DNA from: Terriglobia bacterium
GTDB taxonomy: Bacteria > Acidobacteriota > Terriglobia > UBA7540
NCBI GenBank assembly: GCA_022866195.1
Contig: JALHUF010000515.1
Coordinates: forward strand, 1-18,050
Length of the DNA stretch: 18,050 bases
Direction of reading: 5' to 3'
Shown: positions 1 through 7,935 of the stretch, piece after piece
How positions within the stretch are numbered: position 1 is the first letter of the stretch
How the letters are laid out: every line of letters begins with the position of its first letter
Notes under the pieces: model-generated
The model's database searches: none
What the model saw: the letters and a program-made list of their open reading frames with translations, nothing else
Told to the model about the DNA's origin: nothing
Made by a program: the position numbers and the translations under genes

Positions 1-101
1 AGTCCCCAGGTGATTAAAGGCACCAAAATGATACCGGCCACCCCGTACATCACCCGGCGAAGACGGCGCTTCCGAGCTACATCTGGCCTAGGAATGTCCA
101 T
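1..101 (-). CDS. RND efflux periplasmic adaptor (HlyD/MFP family), N-terminal fragment
   Basis: Only the first 33 codons are present; the gene continues beyond the left edge. The peptide begins MDIPRPDVARKRRLRRVMYG and runs into a hydrophobic stretch (about residues 19-33, rich in V, I, L and G). That is a short basic cytoplasmic tail followed by a membrane anchor. This start resembles the N-termini I recall for membrane-fusion adaptor subunits of RND efflux pumps in Acidobacteriota, which link the inner-membrane pump to an outer-membrane channel. The ATG at 101 is preceded on the minus strand by GGGAGAGACC, a good ribosome binding site. No adaptor hallmark domain (lipoyl/barrel-sandwich, beta-barrel) can be seen in so short a piece. 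The family call rests on the N-terminal pattern and could be wrong; any single-anchor membrane protein remains possible. Confidence 0.5.
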   Translation of the reverse strand, partial: MDIPRPDVARKRRLRRVMYGVAGIILVPLITWG

Positions 102-542
102 GGTCTCTCCCGTGGTCTAGTTTGCAGGTCCCATTCCATTCTCGCAGGTGTCTAAGTGCTTGTCCCTCCGTGGGTTAGGAGGCTTACATCTGCTCGGCCG
201 GGGGCTGGATTGCCCGCTTCCGGGATTGACGAATCCCAAAATCGGACACCCTCGCGTCCTCCACTTGCTCAACACACTCTCCCTGAGCCGCAGGCCCTCA
301 ACCCGGTCCATGGTGGTCTCCCGGACGGGTGTTGCTGGGAGGGGCGGGGGGCGAGGATGATCAAGGGTGTTCGGGGGTTTCCTTTGATCGCACCCGTTCA
401 TGCTGTCATTGCGCGCACGAGCGGATAATCAAATCCCACAGATCCGGTACGCGAAAACTCAGCACCGAGGAGTTCGTATCAGCGATGCGGGACATGACCG
501 CACGGAATTCTTGGAGAGAATGGCAATGGGGATTACCCGGGG
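102..542. other. Intergenic stretch with no convincing gene
   Basis: This stretch lies between the adaptor start and the small gene at 543-719. The reading frames in it are short, arginine- and proline-rich, lack good ribosome binding sites and overlap each other on both strands, as expected for random frames in GC-rich DNA. A minus-strand frame shortly after the stop of the small gene can be read without a start to a TGA near 413-415, but I recognise nothing in it. It may be decayed coding sequence belonging to the truncated small gene. I see no RNA gene, repeat or clear terminator here. Confidence 0.5.
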
Positions 543-719
543 CTAGCCTCGGCATCTCGGCTGGCAGGCGGCCGCTTCGTCCAATTCTCTCTGCATGGTG
601 GCGGTGCGGGCAGTCGCCAGCAACAGGTAGCGCTGGGTGAGGTCGAGGGCGGAGTCAGCCAGGGTTACACTCACGGGAAGCATAAGAAGAAGGATTGCGA
701 ATTGCAGGCCGCGTTTCAT
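543..719 (-). CDS. Small secreted protein, probably a truncated remnant (58 aa)
   Basis: The ATG at 719 follows GGGAGGGAACG, an excellent ribosome binding site, and opens with a typical signal peptide: MKR, a hydrophobic core (FAILLLMLPVSVTL), and cleavage probably after LAD/S near residue 22. The mature part begins LDLTQRYLLLATARTATMQ and RELDEAA, then ends abruptly in ACQPRCRG and a TAG. The segment RYLLLAT-RT-TMQ-ELDEAA resembles longer secreted proteins of unknown function that I recall from Acidobacteriota, where it is followed by about 100 or more further residues. The change of character after ELDEAA, together with a good start and signal peptide, suggests a frameshift or deletion cut the gene short. 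Neither other frame restores an obvious continuation. It may still be a genuine small exported protein. No function is known. Confidence 0.5.
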   Translation of the reverse strand: MKRGLQFAILLLMLPVSVTLADSALDLTQRYLLLATARTATMQRELDEAAACQPRCRG

Positions 720-788
720 CGTTCCCTCCCCCCTTTCGGCCGACCAAGGCTGCTTATGCCGGCCGGTATAGCGCGCGTTGCCACCAGC

Positions 789-3002
789 CTACGCGGCTGG
801 CTCGCTGGAAGTAGCTGGCCCGGCGGCGAGCTGCTTGGCGGCCTCCTTCACCTGCTTCAGATCGAGCTTCCCGCTGCCGAGAAGGGGCAAAGCAGGAATA
901 CGAAAGAAATTCTCCCGGCGCGGCACCCAGAGCTTGGGCAGGCCGGAATCGCGCAGGCGCTTGAGTAGCTCGTCCACGCTCACCTCGAGTTCGGTGTGCA
1001 GGACGACCAGCCTTTCGCCCTTCTGTTCGTCGGCGACGGAGGTCACCACCAGTTTCGGCTCGAGGCTTCCCAGAACCTTGTGCAGCGCCTCCTCCACCTG
1101 CAGGTGCGGCACCATTTCGCCGGCGATTTTCGAGAAGCGCGTCAGCCGATCGGTGATGGTAATGAACCCGTCCTGGTCCAATCGCGCAATGTCGCCGGTG
1201 ATGTACCAGCCTCCTTCCCGGATGGCCTCGCGGGTCTTTTCCGGGTCGTCAAGGTAGCCCAGCATCACGCTCGGCCCCGCAACGAGCAGCATACCGTCCC
1301 GGTCGGGGGGAAGTTCCTCGAAGCTTTCGGCGTTTGCGACTTTCACCGCGACACCGGGAATCGGCCGTCCCACTGTGCCGGGCTTCACGCCTGCCCGCTT
1401 CGCGTCCTCTGCACTAGAGCCCAGAGTTTCTACTGACACGACGGGAGACAGTTCCGTACAGCCATAGCCCTGGAAGAGGTCGCGGCCGAATTTCTCCCGG
1501 AAGGCCCGCGCCAGTTCCGGCTTCATCTTCTCTGCGCCCACGATGGCGACGCGCAGCGAGGCGAAATCCTCCGGCGCGCACCGCCGCACGTACTCCCAGA
1601 CAAACGTGGGGGTACCGACGAGAACGGTGACTCTGTACCTGCGACACAGCTCCCCCACCTTGCGCCCTTCCAGCGGGTTTGTGTGGAAGGCCGCGCAGAA
1701 ACCTGAAACCACCGGGAGCCAGAGCGCCACCGTAAGCCCGAAAGAGTGGAAAAAGGGCAGGATGCCGAGCAGACAGTCGTTGCGGTCCACGTTGATGGCC
1801 TGCTGAACACCCTCGATGTTCGAGACGATGTTGCGGTGACTGAGCATGACGCCCTTGGGAATTCCCGTGCTGCCGCTCGAGAATATGACCGTGGCCAGCG
1901 AGTCAAGCTTTACCTCGCGGGGCAGCAGCCAGCGCTCCAGGACAAAGCGCGGCAGCAGTCTTGCAGCCAGGGTACACAGAAGCTTGTCAGAGGCAGAAAA
2001 GCTCCCGGCGACCTCCTCGACCATCGCCATCCCGGGACGCTGCGCGATGGCGAACCTTTCGAGCAGTTTCTCGGAGGTGAAGATGGTCTTGATCTCGCAG
2101 CGCTCGATGGCCGCGCCGAGCGCCTCAGCGGAAGTGGTGTAGTTCAGGTTGACAGGGACGCGCCCCGCCAAGCTGATTCCGAAGTTGAGCAGAGCGCTGG
2201 GAACGGAAGGCGGCAACAGGATCCCCACCATCTTTTCCTCGCCGCAGTGCTGGAGCACCCAGCGGCGGAAGAGTATTGTGCCCACCAGCGCCCGGCCGAA
2301 ATTCAACTCACGCCCGGACGAATCGGCCATGGCCAGACGGCGCCAGTTGCGGCGGGCAGTATCAAGGAACAATTGATGCAGCGGTCGCTGAGCAGCGTCG
2401 CGGCGGGCGAAGGCTTCCGCGCTCAGCGTCATGAGAGTTTGGTGGACCTCAGAGATGCCCGCATCCGGCGCCAGCGGCCGGCCGATGCTCACCGTCGCGG
2501 GGTAGGGAATGCGGCGCGGCCACTTGAAGGAAAACCGCCCGCGCTCGCAGCGGAAGATGTTGCCCCACACGCGGTCGAGATGAACAGGGATGATCGGCAC
2601 TCTCACCCCCTGCCTGACGTGCTTAAATCCGCGCTGGAAGGGCAGCAGGTTCCCCGCGCGGGTGACGGCGCCTTCCGCGAAGATGCAAACCAACTCGCCT
2701 TCGCGGAGATATTTCCGTGCCTGCCGCAGCGATTCCACGATTTTCCTTGGCGGGTCTTCTGCCGCCACCGGGATCGCGCCCATCAACTTCGCCAGCCAGT
2801 GAATGCCTCGTGCTTCGTAGAAGGGGCGATACATCAGGAAGCGGATCGGTCGCGGCGAACACGCAGCAATCAAGAAGGCATCGATGAAGGAAACGTGGCT
2901 GCACACGAGCAAGGCCGGGCCGCGCTGCGGCAGGTTTTCCCGTCCGCGCACCTGGAGGCGGTAGAAGGTGTGGGCAAGCAGCCAGAGGCACAGGCGGATC
3001 AT
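789..3002 (-). CDS. aas: Bifunctional PlsC-type acyltransferase / acyl-ACP synthetase (Aas-like)
   Basis: This 737-residue protein has the two-domain order of Aas, which re-acylates lysophospholipids at the inner membrane using acyl-ACP made by its own synthetase domain. The N-terminal PlsC-like domain (about 1-230) shows the catalytic HX4D motif (H36, D41), the FAEG motif (about 108-111) and VPIIPVHLD. The C-terminal AMP-forming domain (about 250-730) shows the phosphate-binding loop SSGSTGIPKG (about 374-383), GYGCTE (about 510), YITGDIARLDQDGF (about 599-612) and a probable catalytic lysine in GSGKLDL near 709. Length is close to E. coli Aas (719). An upstream in-frame ATG would give 812 residues, but the extra 75 have no domain character. 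The ATG at 3002 is preceded by GAGGGGGAAGCAGCTC and leads straight into the acyltransferase domain. No LplT-like lysophospholipid flippase gene lies beside it, and no MFS domain is fused. Confidence 0.88.
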   Translation of the reverse strand: MIRLCLWLLAHTFYRLQVRGRENLPQRGPALLVCSHVSFIDAFLIAACSPRPIRFLMYRPFYEARGIHWLAKLMGAIPVAAEDPPRKIVESLRQARKYLREGELVCIFAEGAVTRAGNLLPFQRGFKHVRQGVRVPIIPVHLDRVWGNIFRCERGRFSFKWPRRIPYPATVSIGRPLAPDAGISEVHQTLMTLSAEAFARRDAAQRPLHQLFLDTARRNWRRLAMADSSGRELNFGRALVGTILFRRWVLQHCGEEKMVGILLPPSVPSALLNFGISLAGRVPVNLNYTTSAEALGAAIERCEIKTIFTSEKLLERFAIAQRPGMAMVEEVAGSFSASDKLLCTLAARLLPRFVLERWLLPREVKLDSLATVIFSSGSTGIPKGVMLSHRNIVSNIEGVQQAINVDRNDCLLGILPFFHSFGLTVALWLPVVSGFCAAFHTNPLEGRKVGELCRRYRVTVLVGTPTFVWEYVRRCAPEDFASLRVAIVGAEKMKPELARAFREKFGRDLFQGYGCTELSPVVSVETLGSSAEDAKRAGVKPGTVGRPIPGVAVKVANAESFEELPPDRDGMLLVAGPSVMLGYLDDPEKTREAIREGGWYITGDIARLDQDGFITITDRLTRFSKIAGEMVPHLQVEEALHKVLGSLEPKLVVTSVADEQKGERLVVLHTELEVSVDELLKRLRDSGLPKLWVPRRENFFRIPALPLLGSGKLDLKQVKEAAKQLAAGPATSSEPAA

Positions 3003-3416
3003 GAGCTGCTTCCCCCTCTGGATCTCCAGGCCGGCGGCGCGGCAGGAGAGGGGATGGTCAACTCCATTGCGCTGTCGTCGGAAACGCCCACCACCTGTGC
3101 CGCATGCAGGCACATCAAGCCACACCGAAAGAAAAGGCTGACGCAACCTTGGGATAAGTTCCGCATAGTGTTGGGCCTGCGCAGAAACCGCTGGATCTAC
3201 TTTGCCAAGGCTTTCGCGCCGGGGCATGATGCCGTGTCATCTTCCCAGCGCAGCGCAACCCACCTCGTGCCGAAAGGATGGGCGAGCCACCAGGACGACC
3301 GGCCCATGGCGATTGTAAAGCAAGTGAGAGTGGGGCGGAAGTTCCTTCCCGACGCATGGCCAACGCGCGGCCTTCGCGTTGCCTAGAGGACTGCGCAGAG
3401 GGCGACCAAGCGCGCG
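3003..3416. other. Intergenic stretch upstream of the aas-like gene
   Basis: These 414 bases separate the stop of the uroporphyrinogen-decarboxylase-like gene from the aas-like start. Several frames stay open (one extends the aas frame to 3227, one runs on the plus strand across aas), but none has both a start site and protein-like composition. The promoter of the aas-like gene probably lies here; I could not find a convincing -35/-10 pair. No RNA gene or repeat was recognised. Confidence 0.45.
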
Positions 3417-4598
3417 CTACCTGATTCGCCGCCATTCGTCCATGAAAGCGTCGATATTGTGCCAAGTGCGGGGTGCGTCCACGGTGATGTTGTCCACGGG
3501 CGAGAGGATGAAGCCGTCCGGGCCCAGCACCTCCACTGCGTGGCGCACCGCCGCGCGGACCTCATCCTCAGTGCCCAATTCGACCGTCACCGCGCCGGAG
3601 ACTCCGCCCCACAGGCAGATCTGGTCTCCAATCTTCTTCTTGATATGGTTCATGTCGGTGTGCGTACCCTGCACAGGGTCGATGCCGATCAAGACGTCGA
3701 TGCCTGCTTCCACGTAGTAGTCCAGCATGGGCGCGAGGCCGCTGGAGCAGATATAACCGAACAGCGCGCCATGCTCGTGCGCCAGCTCCACCTCGGTCTT
3801 GAGCCGGGGCAGGATGACGTCGCGGTAGAACTTGGGTGTCACAAAGTCGCAGCCTTCATACCAGGCCCGCTTGATAAACAGATCCACCGGCGCTTGCAGC
3901 ACGGCGGCCATGCGCTGTTTGTTCCAGGCATGGATCATGTCCAAGAGTTCGATGACCAGGCCCGGCTGTTCGTGCGTCAGCACCATGAGGTTCTGAAATC
4001 CGCAGAGCCAGCTCGCCATGTCCACGCCCACGCCCCAGCCACCCGCCACCAGAACGCCCTGCTCGGCAGCGAAGGCGTGCGCTTTCTGCGCCTCGCGTTC
4101 GAACTGCACGAGGTCCACAGGCTCGGGAGGGATAAGTAGGTAGCGCAGGGCCTCCAGTTCCTTGGCCTCGGCGATGAGCGGCTTGAGGGCGCGCGGCACC
4201 TGATAGTCGTCCACGAAGGGGATGTGATTGCCGTGGGGCCAGTCCTTCGACCAACGAACGCTGGTGGACAGCCTGCCGGCAGGGGTGGTGTATTCTTTGT
4301 GCAGGATGGGATTCCCGTCAGGGACATCTTCTCGCCACTCGCGGGTTTCCACCGCCGGATGCAATCGGACCGGCAGGCCCCGCAGGTCGGGATGATCCAA
4401 ACGCTCCGGACGCGGGCTGGCGGGAATGAAAAGGAAGGAATCCAGTCCCAGGGCTCGCTCCGCTAAGACCAACTGGTAAAGATCCTCTTTACATTGGCGG
4501 CGCAACGCCGTGAAGCTCATGAAGCAGCAGGGCAAGTAATCAGGTTGCTGGTGATTGAGCGCATGCAGCATCCGCTCTCTGGAACTCAGTGCAGTCAT
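3417..4598 (-). CDS. Uroporphyrinogen decarboxylase (URO-D) fold protein, methyltransferase-like
   Basis: The protein has 393 residues. It begins SSRERMLHALNHQQPDYLPC, matching the typical opening of the URO-D/MtaA superfamily (R-M--AL----PD--P). It ends with LCLWGGVSGAVTVELG-type and GFILSPVDNI segments typical of the barrel's last strands. The superfamily includes haem-pathway HemE and corrinoid or coenzyme M methyltransferases such as MtaA. The divergent N-terminus and lack of nearby haem genes argue against HemE. In MtaA-like enzymes a zinc site uses an H-x-C motif before the segment L----E-G-D; here the matching place reads Y282-I-C284, so the histidine is missing. The exact reaction cannot be given. 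The ATG at 4598 is preceded by GGGGAGGCCTGAAGC, a good ribosome binding site. It starts 79 bases after the stop of the upstream peptidase gene and could be co-transcribed with it. Confidence 0.75.
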   Translation of the reverse strand: MTALSSRERMLHALNHQQPDYLPCCFMSFTALRRQCKEDLYQLVLAERALGLDSFLFIPASPRPERLDHPDLRGLPVRLHPAVETREWREDVPDGNPILHKEYTTPAGRLSTSVRWSKDWPHGNHIPFVDDYQVPRALKPLIAEAKELEALRYLLIPPEPVDLVQFEREAQKAHAFAAEQGVLVAGGWGVGVDMASWLCGFQNLMVLTHEQPGLVIELLDMIHAWNKQRMAAVLQAPVDLFIKRAWYEGCDFVTPKFYRDVILPRLKTEVELAHEHGALFGYICSSGLAPMLDYYVEAGIDVLIGIDPVQGTHTDMNHIKKKIGDQICLWGGVSGAVTVELGTEDEVRAAVRHAVEVLGPDGFILSPVDNITVDAPRTWHNIDAFMDEWRRIR

Positions 4599-4677
4599 GC
4601 TTCAGGCCTCCCCGTAGCGCCGCCCTTGCTGGGCGGCATGCTCAAGATAAGCAAAATTGCCGTGCTGGAATCCGCCG

Positions 4678-6681
4678 CTACTTCCCGGCAATTTTCGTGT
4701 AGCGGAGTTGCTGCTTGCCGATGTCGCGGGGGTAGACGATCTCCACGTCGGCGATTCTGCCGTTCTTGCCGTAGCGCGGCATAAGGTCGGAATTGATTCC
4801 GGTCCAGAATATCGGCAGATCGATTTGCTTGTAACGCTCCACCACTTGGTCCCGCCAGGCGGGGTCGAAATGGATGCCGTATTGCGTGATGAGCGCCTGG
4901 GCGGCGGCATAATCGCCCTCGGCCTTGATGCGCATCAGTTCGGCCAGCAGCAGGCCCACGCCCTGGCGCATCTTCTCGTAATCCTTCACCACCATGTAGG
5001 TTTTCCCGTCGCGCTCGACGGGTCCGACGGCCCCGGTCTTGTCGCGGATGAAGTTGATGACGAGCTGCGTGCCGCGCCGGTGGTCTTCCTCAATGGTGTC
5101 GCCGGTGGGGACTTCGCGGAGTTGCACCAGCGCCGCGCGCGCCTCGCCGTCGTACGCGGCTTTGGCAACCTCGAAGTCCGGCAAGGCGGCGATTTCAATC
5201 ACTTTCGGATCGAAGAAATTCCACAGGGCCACCAGGTCGGCGCGCGCCTCCTCCAGCGTGGAATAGTATTCCTTGAGGTAGGACGCGGGCTCCTGCGTGA
5301 GCTTGGGGTTCATCTTGCCGGAGCCATGGCCCAGGACCTCGTGCATGGCGGTGAAGAGGTTGTCGGCCAGTTCGCGGTACTGGCGGGCGCGCTCGATCTC
5401 CTCTGCGGAGAAGGCAAACTCTTCAGTTGCCTTCTCGCCAGTGGCCGCGGACAGGGCGCGAATGGAGCTAGTGAAGACAAAGCTCTTGCTGCCGAACTTG
5501 TCGTGGATTTCCGCCTCGTTGGGTAGGTTCTCGCCAATTGTGGAGACATCGAAGTCGGCTGTCTCGATGACTGTCTCCACTGCTTTGGCGAGAGGCGGGT
5601 GAGGGTTTTCCAGTTTGTACTGTTCCGCCCAGGGGGCACGCTGTTCGAAGTAGCGGGCGTTGGCGGCGAAGCCCTGCATCAACCGGTTCAGCTTCGCATC
5701 GATCACGGTCACGTAAGCCTGCGCCGCTCCTTTCACGCCCCGCGCGTCCTTGTAGACCTCAATGAAGCCGTGAGTAAAATCAACGGCGGAGTCGTCCCGC
5801 ACCCAGTCGATGTTGAATTGCCGCCAGTCGGCAGGATCACCCGTCTGGTAGTACCGGATCAGATCGTTGAGGACTTTCTTCTGTGAGGCGCCGGCGTAGG
5901 GCAGTGCCATCTTCAAGTAACGAATGGCGCGACCGAGTTCCGCGGCATAAAGCCCTGCGAGAATGCTCCCGTCTGGAGTCCCGGCGCGATAAACCTGCTC
6001 GACTAGCTTTCCGTCCTTCTTCACCAGGCGGGAATTGAGCGGGTATCGTTCGGCGAATCCCTGGAGGTCAGCCATGCGCACGCCCTCGTAGAGGTTATTG
6101 GCGCTCGCTTCGAGAGGGTCCTGGCCGCCGGGCGGGTTCTTCGCGGTGAGCATGGGTTCGAATTCGGGGTCGAAGATCGGCCTGCGCAATTCCTCGAGTT
6201 CCTTCTCCAGCCTTGCGCGTGGGCCCAGTCGCGCACGATTCTTCAACGCCTGTTCGGCCGCGGCTCTCAGCTCTTCGGGAGAAAACTCCGGCAAAAACTT
6301 GCGCGAAGTGGAACTGTTGCGATTTCCACGGTTCGCCCAAAACAGCTTGGTATAGTCAGTGAGCTTCCTGAGCAAGCCGGGGTCGATGCCCTGGGGATGC
6401 GTGAGGATCTGTTCGAGCAAGAGCTTTATGCGCAGGCCGCAAGGGGAATTCTGGTCGAAGACAATAGGATGAATGGCGATGGCAGCCATGGAGAGCCAGT
6501 AGGCCAGGACCTTATCCTTGAGCGCCAAGTCCTTGAAGCTTTCGGCTTGGACTTGCAGGAACCCTGTCGTGCCGACGCGTTCCACCAAGCTCGGCACAGG
6601 GGTTTCAGGCTTCATATCGGCTGCCCCCAACGTCGGTGCCGATAATACAATAAGCAGAACACAGCAAGGTTTGCGGGCCAA
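4678..6681 (-). CDS. Secreted dipeptidyl peptidase III-like zinc peptidase (family M49)
   Basis: With a TTG start at 6681 the protein has 667 residues. It opens with a signal peptide (basic ARK, core CVLLIVLSAP, probable cleavage after LGAA near 21), so it should act outside the inner membrane. The M49 signature HEVLGH lies at 447-452: H447 and H452 as zinc ligands, E448 as catalytic base. A second motif EEARAD (477-482) probably supplies the third ligand, E478, like EECRAE in the family. Other M49-like segments are YYQTGD and GFIEVYKDARGVKG. Dipeptidyl peptidases III remove dipeptides from the N-terminus of short peptides. Length is near the bacterial members (about 675). The start is supported by GAAGGGAG at 6689-6696 and by a promoter at 6710-6740. 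The promoter lies inside the longer frame that could start at 6807, so that longer start is unlikely. Loss of cysteine from EECRAE is a minor variation. Confidence 0.85.
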   Translation of the reverse strand: MARKPCCVLLIVLSAPTLGAADMKPETPVPSLVERVGTTGFLQVQAESFKDLALKDKVLAYWLSMAAIAIHPIVFDQNSPCGLRIKLLLEQILTHPQGIDPGLLRKLTDYTKLFWANRGNRNSSTSRKFLPEFSPEELRAAAEQALKNRARLGPRARLEKELEELRRPIFDPEFEPMLTAKNPPGGQDPLEASANNLYEGVRMADLQGFAERYPLNSRLVKKDGKLVEQVYRAGTPDGSILAGLYAAELGRAIRYLKMALPYAGASQKKVLNDLIRYYQTGDPADWRQFNIDWVRDDSAVDFTHGFIEVYKDARGVKGAAQAYVTVIDAKLNRLMQGFAANARYFEQRAPWAEQYKLENPHPPLAKAVETVIETADFDVSTIGENLPNEAEIHDKFGSKSFVFTSSIRALSAATGEKATEEFAFSAEEIERARQYRELADNLFTAMHEVLGHGSGKMNPKLTQEPASYLKEYYSTLEEARADLVALWNFFDPKVIEIAALPDFEVAKAAYDGEARAALVQLREVPTGDTIEEDHRRGTQLVINFIRDKTGAVGPVERDGKTYMVVKDYEKMRQGVGLLLAELMRIKAEGDYAAAQALITQYGIHFDPAWRDQVVERYKQIDLPIFWTGINSDLMPRYGKNGRIADVEIVYPRDIGKQQLRYTKIAGK

Positions 6682-6709
6682 AGTCCATCTCCCTTCAAAT
6701 GCAGGCAGG

Positions 6710-6740
6710 TTTATACCAGATTCCCCGTACCCCAAGTCAA
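6710..6740 (-). promoter_or_regulatory. Sigma-70-like promoter of the M49 peptidase gene
   Basis: Reading the minus strand, TTGACT (6735-6740) matches the -35 consensus at five of six bases. TATAAA (6710-6715) matches the -10 at five of six and is preceded by TGG, forming an extended -10. The spacer is 19 bases, longer than the ideal 17. Transcription would start near 6703, about 20 bases before the TTG start codon, leaving room only for the ribosome binding site at 6689-6696. Confidence 0.6.
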
Positions 6741-6880
6741 ATCTGGGGGCGGCAAGCGCTCCAGACCCGTGCTCATGCTCTCGCCGATGCGCAGGAGTAG
6801 TTCTCAAGTAAGGGCGTTACCAGCTTCATTCAGCAACCGCGTCTGGAGCGCCGGGGCCATAGCTCTACGTGACCATACAA

Positions 6881-6895
6881 GTTGAAAGTTTCAAC
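6881..6895. repeat. Perfect inverted repeat in divergent promoter region
   Basis: GTTGAAA-G-TTTCAAC is a perfect 7-base inverted repeat around one central base. It lies between the divergent peptidase gene and the GcvH-like gene, outside any coding region. The size and symmetry suit a dimeric repressor or activator site. The protein that would bind it cannot be told from the sequence. Confidence 0.45.
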
Positions 6896-6972
6896 AATGG
6901 ACGATGCAAATCACAACATGCCCCCAACCCGTTGATTTCAGCACGTTTAGCTTCAAAAGGCGACGTTTGGAG

Positions 6973-6984
6973 ACAGGATCCTGT
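6973..6984. repeat. Perfect 12-base palindrome, possible upstream activator site
   Basis: ACAGGATCCTGT reads the same on both strands. It lies 140 bases before the candidate sigma-54 element at 7113, a usual distance for the enhancer-like sites of NtrC-family activators. It has no obvious copy elsewhere in the window, and a 12-base palindrome can arise by chance, so the role is inferred from position only. Confidence 0.35.
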
Positions 6985-7112
6985 GGCGGGACGCAACAAG
7001 CGAGAAAGCTAAGGTCATTGTGTCACTTCCGCGGTTTCCTTGCCACGGCCTGTAATTGCATGGAAACAAAGGGGCCTTCAGACCCCAACCGAATCGGCTG
7101 AAGCAGTCACGG

Positions 7113-7127
7113 TGGCCTCCAGAGTGC
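7113..7127 (+). promoter_or_regulatory. Candidate sigma-54 (-24/-12) promoter before the GcvH-like pair
   Basis: TGGCCTCCAGAGTGC has GG (7114-7115) and GC (7126-7127) separated by exactly ten bases. TGGC matches the -24 core and GTGC matches three of the four -12 bases. It ends 70 bases before the ATG at 7197, similar to the better match before 8934 (78 bases). On its own it is a moderate match; the shared spacing and a sigma-54 activator gene in the same cluster raise its likelihood. Confidence 0.35.
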
Positions 7128-7196
7128 CTTTGGGGATGGCGACAAGAGGGGCTCCGCGGCTTGGGCAAGGCAAATAGCGGAGCAGCGAGGTGCTTG

Positions 7197-7868
7197 ATGG
7201 TCGCTGTACTAGTGGTAGCAACTTTTGTGATCTTCGTTCTGGTGGATTATTACTTCCACCGCCGGGCCCCCCACTTGGTGGAGGTGACGACGGGGATACG
7301 GGAACACGAGGAAGCGCCTCTCCCCATTGGTGTGGTGGGAGGCTTCAAGCTTCCGGCTCACCTCTCGTACCACCCGGGCCACACTTGGGCGATGAAAGAG
7401 GTGAGGCATCTGGTCCGGATTGGTCTGGACGATTTCGCCGCGCGCCTGGTGGGGCAAATCGACCAGATCGAGCTCCCGGCGCGCGGGCGCTGGCTCCGCC
7501 AGGGGGAAAAGGGTTGGACTCTCACGCGCGGCAATCACCGCTTTGAGATGCTCTCGCCCATCGAGGGCGAAGTGGTCGACGTGAACATGGAAATCCTGAA
7601 GGACCCGTCGGCACTTCGGGACGACCCGTTCGGCATCGGCTGGCTAGTGGCGGTTCACGCTCCTGCCGGGGATGCGAATTTGAAGAATCTGCTGCGGGGG
7701 CGGCTGGCGCAGCGCTGGATGGAGGATTCTGTTGCCACCCTCTACAGCCGAATCGGTGGAGGCGCCGAAGTCCACTTTCAGGACGGCGGCCGAGCCATCC
7801 CGGATATCATCGCGCAAGTCCCCGAGGAACGCTGGGAGAAGCTGGTGCGGGAACTATTCTTGTCCTAA
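7197..7868 (+). CDS. Membrane-anchored GcvH-like protein lacking the lipoyl lysine (first copy)
   Basis: The protein has 223 residues. A single membrane helix (about 2-19) is followed by HRR, which by the positive-inside rule places the rest in the cytoplasm. Residues about 50-155 resemble the H protein of the glycine cleavage system: LSYHPGHTWA matches the H protein's HEW region, SPIEGEVVDVN matches the hairpin after the lipoyl site, and DDPFGIGWL matches the conserved PYG-GWL. In H protein the lipoylated lysine lies eight residues before the proline of the hairpin; that residue is N113 here, with no lysine beside it. It therefore cannot carry lipoate there and is not a working H protein. 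A C-terminal extension (about 160-223) ends in DGG and W--LVRELFLS, also seen in the next gene. The ATG at 7197 has GAGGTGCTTG before it; an in-frame start at 7056 would add 47 unlikely residues. The two GcvH-like genes are 67 bases apart. Confidence 0.75.
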   Translation: MVAVLVVATFVIFVLVDYYFHRRAPHLVEVTTGIREHEEAPLPIGVVGGFKLPAHLSYHPGHTWAMKEVRHLVRIGLDDFAARLVGQIDQIELPARGRWLRQGEKGWTLTRGNHRFEMLSPIEGEVVDVNMEILKDPSALRDDPFGIGWLVAVHAPAGDANLKNLLRGRLAQRWMEDSVATLYSRIGGGAEVHFQDGGRAIPDIIAQVPEERWEKLVRELFLS

Positions 7869-7935
7869 GCGCGTCGCCCGATGGCCTGCGCCTGCACAGT
7901 GGGACGAGCCGAAAGGTTAGGGAGGAGCCCCGATA

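Noticed and set aside
784..800. Hairpin CCAGCC-TACGC-GGCTGG at the end of the aas-like gene as a terminator
   Set aside because: The stem is only six pairs, it overlaps the stop codon, and no T-run follows on the minus strand.
1746..3386. A 546-codon open frame on the plus strand opposite the aas-like gene
   Set aside because: It lies fully across a well-supported gene, is rich in R, A, H and Q without domain motifs, and has no ribosome binding site. GC-rich codon use on the minus strand explains it.
7043..7060. CACGGCCTGTAATTGCAT as a sigma-54 promoter
   Set aside because: TTGC is perfect but the GG and GC are only nine bases apart, one short of the strict ten-base spacing.
7061..7075. Another GG-N10-GC match (TGGAAACAAAGGGGC) before the first GcvH-like gene
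   Set aside because: Only the GG and GC and a few other bases match the sigma-54 consensus; the -12 part GGGC is poor. The element at 7113 is better.
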